45,573 nt of DNA from an uncultured Bacteroidales bacterium (lineage in GTDB: Bacteria > Bacteroidota > Bacteroidia > Bacteroidales > Paludibacteraceae). Location of the stretch: positions 1 to 45,573 of the forward strand of contig CAKUUM010000011.1 in the NCBI GenBank assembly GCA_934692905.1, given 5' to 3'. Each line of letters starts with the position of its first letter. Within the stretch, counting starts at the first letter, position 1. Shown here piece by piece: positions 41,484 to 45,573 of this stretch. The notes below the pieces were generated by a model that ran no database searches, was not told where the DNA came from, and saw only the letters and a program-made list of their open reading frames with translations. A program made the position numbers and the translations under genes.

Positions 41484-42377
41484 TTATTTGCTTGAGAGGA
41501 TGAGGGTGTCGGAAGTGGAGGTGATATGGAGGTCGTAGCAGAGGGAGAGGATACGGAGCGCCTCATCGATGTCGTTGGCGGGGAGCGTACCCGTGAACGG
41601 TTCGTCGGAGATAGAAGTGTAGGAAATATGTACACCGTATCGGTCAGCCAACTCCACCATCACATCACGCAGGGGCGTGGCATCGAAAGCCATCAGTCCT
41701 TTGCGCCACGGTGCGCAGTCAGGCATATCCGAATGGCGCAGAGAGACCTCGCCCGTAGTACGGCAATGGGTAATCTTCTGCTTGGGCGTAACGATATAGT
41801 CAGCACCCGTATCGGAGACACGGAACGACACTTTGCCACGCTCAAGAAAGAGCATATCGGATGCGGCGTCCGTGCGGGAACAGAGATTGAATGCCGTACC
41901 GAGGACTTGCACGGAGACGGTGGGCGTAGTAATGACAAAGGGGGCTTTCGGGTTGGTCTGCACATCGAAATAGGCTTCGCCGTCCAACTGCAAGGCGCGG
42001 GACGAGGAGGTAAAGCCGTCTGGCGAATACGAAAGCGTGCTGTTGCCGTTGAGCACTACCCGTGAGCCGTCGGGCAGAGAGAGCGTACACATCTCGTCGG
42101 CAGCGGTCTGCACACAGAGCATACCCGAGGTGTCGTCCTTGCCGAAGAAGAGCAGTCCCGCTGCGAGACAAAGGACGACTGCCACAGAGGCGGCAACGGC
42201 AGAGAGGATATAACGGCGGCGATGCGGGGCGGCAACAGGCACGGGGGCGGACTGCATCCAGAGGCGGCGCATCTCGTCCTCGAGTTGGCCGTCAGTCATA
42301 GCGTCCGCCTCGCGGCGCAGGTCGCTCAAGTCGGCAGGCGTGAGCCGGTTGGTAAAATACTTCTTAAACAAATTCAC
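41484..42377 (-). CDS. FecR-family anti-sigma factor
   Basis: A 297-aa inner-membrane protein. A short cytoplasmic N-terminal region binds the sigma factor. One transmembrane segment (about 57-80, ILSAVAASVAVVLCLAAGLLFF) leads to a periplasmic FecR domain (about 95-195, with LPDGSRVVLNGNSTLSY and GEAYFDV). A C-terminal DUF4974 domain (about 225-295, FDATPLRDVMVELADRYGV) completes the protein. It normally relays a signal from a TonB-dependent transducer. Its start overlaps the sigma gene stop by 4 nt. No transducer with an STN domain is next to it. Confidence 0.95.
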   Translation of the reverse strand: MNLFKKYFTNRLTPADLSDLRREADAMTDGQLEDEMRRLWMQSAPVPVAAPHRRRYILSAVAASVAVVLCLAAGLLFFGKDDTSGMLCVQTAADEMCTLSLPDGSRVVLNGNSTLSYSPDGFTSSSRALQLDGEAYFDVQTNPKAPFVITTPTVSVQVLGTAFNLCSRTDAASDMLFLERGKVSFRVSDTGADYIVTPKQKITHCRTTGEVSLRHSDMPDCAPWRKGLMAFDATPLRDVMVELADRYGVHISYTSISDEPFTGTLPANDIDEALRILSLCYDLHITSTSDTLILSSK

Positions 42378-42910
42378 GGTTGTATACGGTTTTGGAGTTG
42401 TTGACGTATCTCTTTGAGGGACAAAGAGAGGAGGTTGCGGGTGGTCTGTTCGCTCAGGTGCAGTTGCTCGGCAATCTGCTTGTGGGAAAGCCCTTGCAGG
42501 CGGTGAAGCACAAAGACGGAGCGTTGCTGCTCGGGGAGCGCATGGAGTATATCCGCGATAGTGCGGCGGTACTCGTCGTAGAGCATGGGTTCGCGGAACG
42601 TGGAGAGGCGTATATCGTTCACGTAGGCGATATAGTCCTCATACTGCGGTTCGTGGAGACGGCGGCGGAAAATAGAGATGAGTTGGTGCTTGACAATGGC
42701 GAAGAGAAAAGAGGCAATGCCCGTGCGGACGGTATCGCGCTTCTCCCACAGCACGGCAAACGCCTCCTGCACCAGATCCTGCGCGTCTTCGGCGGACTTG
42801 GTGATATTGAGGCAGTAGGCGTGCAGGCGCGGAGCGTACTCACGATAGATGAGTTCAAACGCCTGGCGGTCGCCCGCGCGAAGCCGTGTAAGGAGTTGTT
42901 CTTCTGTCAT
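42374..42910 (-). CDS. ECF-type RNA polymerase sigma factor
   Basis: A 178-aa sigma-70 family protein. Region 2 (about 10-80) contains FELIYREYAPRLHAYCLNIT and AEDAQDLVQEAFAVLWEKR. Region 4 (about 115-170) contains LHALPEQQRSVFVLHRLQGLSHKQIAEQL with the HTH. It matches the Bacteroides-type ECF sigma factors paired with FecR proteins. It has its own promoter (42952-42982), whose -7 element lies in a palindrome just upstream. Confidence 0.96.
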   Translation of the reverse strand: MTEEQLLTRLRAGDRQAFELIYREYAPRLHAYCLNITKSAEDAQDLVQEAFAVLWEKRDTVRTGIASFLFAIVKHQLISIFRRRLHEPQYEDYIAYVNDIRLSTFREPMLYDEYRRTIADILHALPEQQRSVFVLHRLQGLSHKQIAEQLHLSEQTTRNLLSLSLKEIRQQLQNRIQP

Positions 42911-42920
42911 TCGGTGTCGT

Positions 42921-42966
42921 TTATCTGTATCTTTGCACTCTCAATAGGGTGCAAAGATACAGATAA
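42921..42966. promoter_or_regulatory. 18-bp perfect palindrome containing a -7 element on each strand
   Basis: TTATCTGTATCTTTGCAC (42921-42938) is the exact complement of 42949-42966 with a 10-nt centre. Each arm holds TATCTTTG in opposite orientation. It lies between the end of the 244-aa gene (42972) and the start of the sigma gene (42910). It could act as a terminator for the former and as promoter or operator for the latter. Confidence 0.8.
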
Positions 42967-42982
42967 ATATCTTAACGGGCAA
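42952..42982 (-). promoter_or_regulatory. Promoter of the sigma/anti-sigma genes
   Basis: Plus-strand CAAAGATA (42952-42959) gives TATCTTTG. CAA at 42980-42982 gives TTG at the exact 20-nt spacing, inside the 3' end of the upstream gene. The opposite-strand -7 (42928-42935) has no matching TTG, so this is the functional direction. Confidence 0.7.
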
Positions 42983-43706
42983 TGATAACCTTCTTATTGT
43001 TGACAAGATATACACCATTAGGAAGACCTGTAGTTGCCTCTGCTACAGGGACATTATGACGAAGCAGACAACCGTCCATCGTATATACGTCAACAAGGGA
43101 AGGCTCTGTTGCAATATCAGCAACGGCTGTAGGTGTAACAGGAACGGACGTATAGGTCGTCCACGTAAGGTCGTCGATGACGAGGCGTTTCTTATTTTTT
43201 GTAGAATTGGAAACTGTCTTATTCTCGATACGAATAACAAACTTACCCTCTTGTTTTAGATTGCCTTTAGACCAAGTATAGAAAGGTGATTCCTTTTTGT
43301 ATTCATCTATATGGTAAATACCACCAATGGAGTCATTATTGATATAAATACGAATATCCAAATCACAATTTTCATCACCATTGGAGTTCCATGTGAACGC
43401 CAGACTATCAATGCCCCCTTCTATAGAATCGCTGACAAGGTAACCATAGCCATCTTCGTTGGATTTCGCCGCACGGACAATGGCTGCGAAGTTGTCTGCT
43501 CCCAATTGTCCTGGATTATCTTTAGAGGTAATACCCCCATAAAGAACCGTCCAAGATGTCAATTGGCAATTCAAGTGTGTGATTTTTGTGTTGTAAGTTG
43601 TCGCATTGTGGTCTGCCGGATCTTTGGGATCAAACGTTTCGACACGGGTTTCCGCAGAAGCGGAGATGGCAGCGAGAAGCGCCATAGAAAGAAAAAATCT
43701 TTTCAT
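42972..43706 (-). CDS. Small secreted protein with T9SS-like tail
   Basis: A 244-aa protein with a signal peptide (MKRFFLSMALLAAISASA). The body looks like a single beta-sandwich, with SLAFTWNSNGDENCDLDIRIYI, GGIYHIDEYK and KRLVIDDLTWTTY. This resembles carbohydrate-binding or discoidin-like surface domains but I cannot assign it. The tail VDVYTMDGCLLR, then LPNGVYLVNNKKVIIAR, is a T9SS type A-like sorting end. No promoter of the TTG-N20-TAnnTTTG type is visible in 43707-43900. Confidence 0.78.
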   Translation of the reverse strand: MKRFFLSMALLAAISASAETRVETFDPKDPADHNATTYNTKITHLNCQLTSWTVLYGGITSKDNPGQLGADNFAAIVRAAKSNEDGYGYLVSDSIEGGIDSLAFTWNSNGDENCDLDIRIYINNDSIGGIYHIDEYKKESPFYTWSKGNLKQEGKFVIRIENKTVSNSTKNKKRLVIDDLTWTTYTSVPVTPTAVADIATEPSLVDVYTMDGCLLRHNVPVAEATTGLPNGVYLVNNKKVIIAR

Positions 43707-43869
43707 ACAATTAATTATTTGGTTGTTTTTATTGTTTGTTTGCTTGGGATTCGGTGTCTATATGCTGCTTAACGACGCGGGACGCGTCGTCCCCACACCC
43801 AAATTACCGCGGACGGGGGTGTCCACGTCCCTGGTAGTTTGCTCGGGATTCATACGGTATTCTCTCGAG

Positions 43870-43924
43870 AATCACCTATCAATCACCTATCAATCACCTA
43901 TTAATCACCTATCAATATCCTATT
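43870..43924. repeat. 11-bp tandem array, five copies (AATCACCTATC)
   Basis: Units at 43870, 43881, 43892, 43903 and 43914: AATCACCTATC, AATCACCTATC, AATCACCTATT, AATCACCTATC, AATATCCTATT. The right-hand part overlaps the 3' end of the next gene and supplies its stop codon and last residues (NNRILIGD). Confidence 0.93.
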
Positions 43925-45573
43925 GTTGTCAGCATTGTACATAATAGTTCCAAGTATGGTATAGGTAGTGCCATTGGCACGAATGCAGATGTGATTGCCG
44001 ATGAGGTATTTGCCTGTAGTAGCGGGTGTGGGGCTATCGGTAGTGGGAATAGCCTGCGGGGCTTGGTATTCGACAGCACCGATGGTGGCAGGCGAGGGGC
44101 GGGGATTGCCGAGGCAGTCAGTGGTAAGCGAGGATTCGAGTACGCCATCGGCGTTGATGTCCTCGCCGAAAGTCTGCTCGGTGAGGTCGTCGGCAAGGAG
44201 GCAGACGAGAGGAATGCCCGCATAGGTATCTTTGAGGAGCGGTACAAAAGGCATATCGTCTTGATATGTGATTGCACCGAGGGCGGCATTATCGGGCTGC
44301 GCCGAGGTATAGACGGTATGCACATCGGCGAGGTGTTTGGCTTTGTCCGAGAGATAGAGGTCGGACTGTTGTGCAGTAGAATAGTGATTGACTATCAGGC
44401 TGTTGTAGGTATTAAGTTTGCCTTGCGAAAGGACGATAGCGGCACCGTTGTAGTTGGAAGCGGGGACGCCGGCGGAGGTAAGGCAGGTGTTGGTATCGCG
44501 GACACAGGTGGTGTGGATAAGCGTGAGAACGGTAGCGGTATCGCCATAGACGCGCAGAGAGGAGCCGCCGAAGAGCGGGTTCTTGAACGACGAGGCGGCA
44601 CGGGAGGTGTTCTCGGCAAAGGTGCAATTGACGAACTGCAAATGCGAGGCGGTGGTAGGGTCGTTGCAGGAGACCGCGCCGGTCTCGGTTGCGCGGTTGC
44701 GGACAAAAGCGGAGTTTTCCACATGCACATCCTCGGTCTTGGTGAGATAGAGGGCAGCACCGTCTTTGGCGGTATTGCCGGAGAAAACACAGCCTTGCAG
44801 CGTCGCGCCCCAGTAGGTGCCGACCTGCGAGACCGCCCCACCCTGCGCGGCGGTGTTGTACAGAAAACGACAGCGGGTAAGGTCGAGACGTCCGTTGCTG
44901 CTGACCGCCGCGCCTTGTGAGTCCGTGGTGTTGTCAGTAAAGAGACAATCGGCGGCACGCAGGGCATAGCCGTTGGCAGAGATTGCCGTAGCAGAACGGG
45001 TGAAGGTGCAATGCGAGAGATGCAATGCATAAGGGACGGTAAGGGAACAGCCGTCGAGGGTACCGTTGGTGAGGGTCAGGAAATGCGGGATTGCAACCAC
45101 TTCATTACGGATAGTCTGACCGCCGAGGTCGATGGTGTCGCCGAGGGAAGAAGCGGCAACGGCGGCAGTGAGCGACGAAACGACGGGAATAGTCTGCGGA
45201 CGGCGGGTAAGGGCTACCTCCGCCATCAACGGCAAGTGGTCGGATGGCGTACAGGAACGACCGTAATCCTCGGTGATCATCATATAGGAGAGGGCACGAT
45301 AATAGCGGCCATAGAGGTGATCGATACGGTGCGTGGAGGTCGGTTGCCAGTTGCAGTAGGAGCCGTCAGCGTTGGGTGTGGTCTCGGCTATGTCGTAGGC
45401 ACTTTGGAAATACGCCTTGAACGGCATGTGAACAGCATCAACGGAAGACTGCGAGTTGAAGTCGCCCGCAATGAAACAAGGATAATCGCCGGCAATAGCA
45501 AGCATCTGCTCAACAACTACCGCAGCCCCTTTGCGCTTGGCAACCTGCCCCGCCTGCTCGAGATGGGTGGCAC
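43901..45573 (-). CDS. Endonuclease/exonuclease/phosphatase-like + beta-helix surface protein, 5' end outside window
   Basis: The frame is open through the window edge, so the N terminus is missing; 557 codons are visible. Upstream of the internal Met at 45505 the frame reads ATHLEQAGQVAKRKGAAVV, typical of EEP nucleases (THL motif). It continues with FIAGDFNSQ and PSDHLPLMAEV, the GDFN and SDH catalytic blocks of the fold. Then comes a right-handed beta-helix of short strands (about 130-450 after the internal Met), with NCTFAENTS and GCVFSGNTAKDGAALY turns like polymorphic outer-membrane repeats. The tail GKYLIGNHICIRANGTTYTI is the NGQ/NG type, but extended by about a dozen residues, the last of them encoded by an 11-bp repeat. 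Probably a secreted nuclease or phosphodiesterase with a surface domain. Confidence 0.82.
   Translation of the reverse strand, partial: ATHLEQAGQVAKRKGAAVVVEQMLAIAGDYPCFIAGDFNSQSSVDAVHMPFKAYFQSAYDIAETTPNADGSYCNWQPTSTHRIDHLYGRYYRALSYMMITEDYGRSCTPSDHLPLMAEVALTRRPQTIPVVSSLTAAVAASSLGDTIDLGGQTIRNEVVAIPHFLTLTNGTLDGCSLTVPYALHLSHCTFTRSATAISANGYALRAADCLFTDNTTDSQGAAVSSNGRLDLTRCRFLYNTAAQGGAVSQVGTYWGATLQGCVFSGNTAKDGAALYLTKTEDVHVENSAFVRNRATETGAVSCNDPTTASHLQFVNCTFAENTSRAASSFKNPLFGGSSLRVYGDTATVLTLIHTTCVRDTNTCLTSAGVPASNYNGAAIVLSQGKLNTYNSLIVNHYSTAQQSDLYLSDKAKHLADVHTVYTSAQPDNAALGAITYQDDMPFVPLLKDTYAGIPLVCLLADDLTEQTFGEDINADGVLESSLTTDCLGNPRPSPATIGAVEYQAPQAIPTTDSPTPATTGKYLIGNHICIRANGTTYTILGTIMYNADNNRILIGD

Noticed and set aside
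42921..42966. Palindrome considered as an invertible promoter
   Set aside because: The arms are only 18 bp with a 10-nt centre, far too small a segment for known site-specific inversion, and no invertase gene is nearby.

Overview
The window is chromosomal DNA of a member of the Bacteroidales. This rests on a SusC/SusD pair, an ECF sigma factor with a FecR-type anti-sigma factor, many secreted proteins ending in type IX secretion (T9SS)-like C-terminal tails, and a repeated promoter pattern TTG-N20-TAnnTTTG. That pattern fits the Bacteroidetes -33/-7 consensus and is visible upstream of pyrH, the second large adhesin, asparaginase, a degenerate surface gene, rfbC, the sigma factor and a possible small RNA. 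The species cannot be named from the sequence.

Layout. (1) 0.1-3.5 kb, minus strand: housekeeping operon pyrH-frr-outer-membrane barrel-rsgA. (2) 3.8-16.2 kb: a polysaccharide utilisation locus. A 254-aa secreted protein, SusC, SusD and a GH97 alpha-glucosidase lie on the minus strand. Divergent from them are a CBM6/35-like + GH87-like beta-helix enzyme and a TPR/HTH membrane regulator. The GH87-like Asp triad and the GH97 Glu quartet both fit their families by residue spacing, so the best guess at a substrate is an alpha-glucan with 1,3 linkages. (3) 16.3-25.7 kb, minus strand: a surface-protein operon that begins with an unannotated 40-aa peptide. It continues with three proteins sharing one beta-rich module, a Cys-repeat protein and an outer-membrane barrel. 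(4) 25.9-31.9 kb: an AAA/DUF4143 ATPase followed by a second giant beta-helix adhesin. The last 1,747 bp of this gene are identical to the last 1,747 bp of the first adhesin 7,044 bp away, while the N-terminal parts differ. (5) 32-35.5 kb: asparaginase and peptidase D. (6) 35.7-37.7 kb: two surface proteins with near-identical 30-residue tails; the first is broken at its 5' end. (7) 37.8-41.4 kb: rfbC, rfbD, a DUF2461 protein, tRNA-Arg(CCU), a possible small RNA and a PAP2 phosphatase. (8) 41.5-45.6 kb: FecR anti-sigma, ECF sigma, a small secreted protein and the 3' part of a nuclease-like/beta-helix protein cut by the window end.

The most interesting signals are the adhesin pair with its precisely bounded identical 3' cassette, the 40-aa peptide at the head of the surface operon, and the intergenic tandem arrays. 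Six arrays have an 11-bp period but unrelated or weakly related sequences. Three have a 33-bp (3 x 11) period, two of them just upstream of the ATPase.
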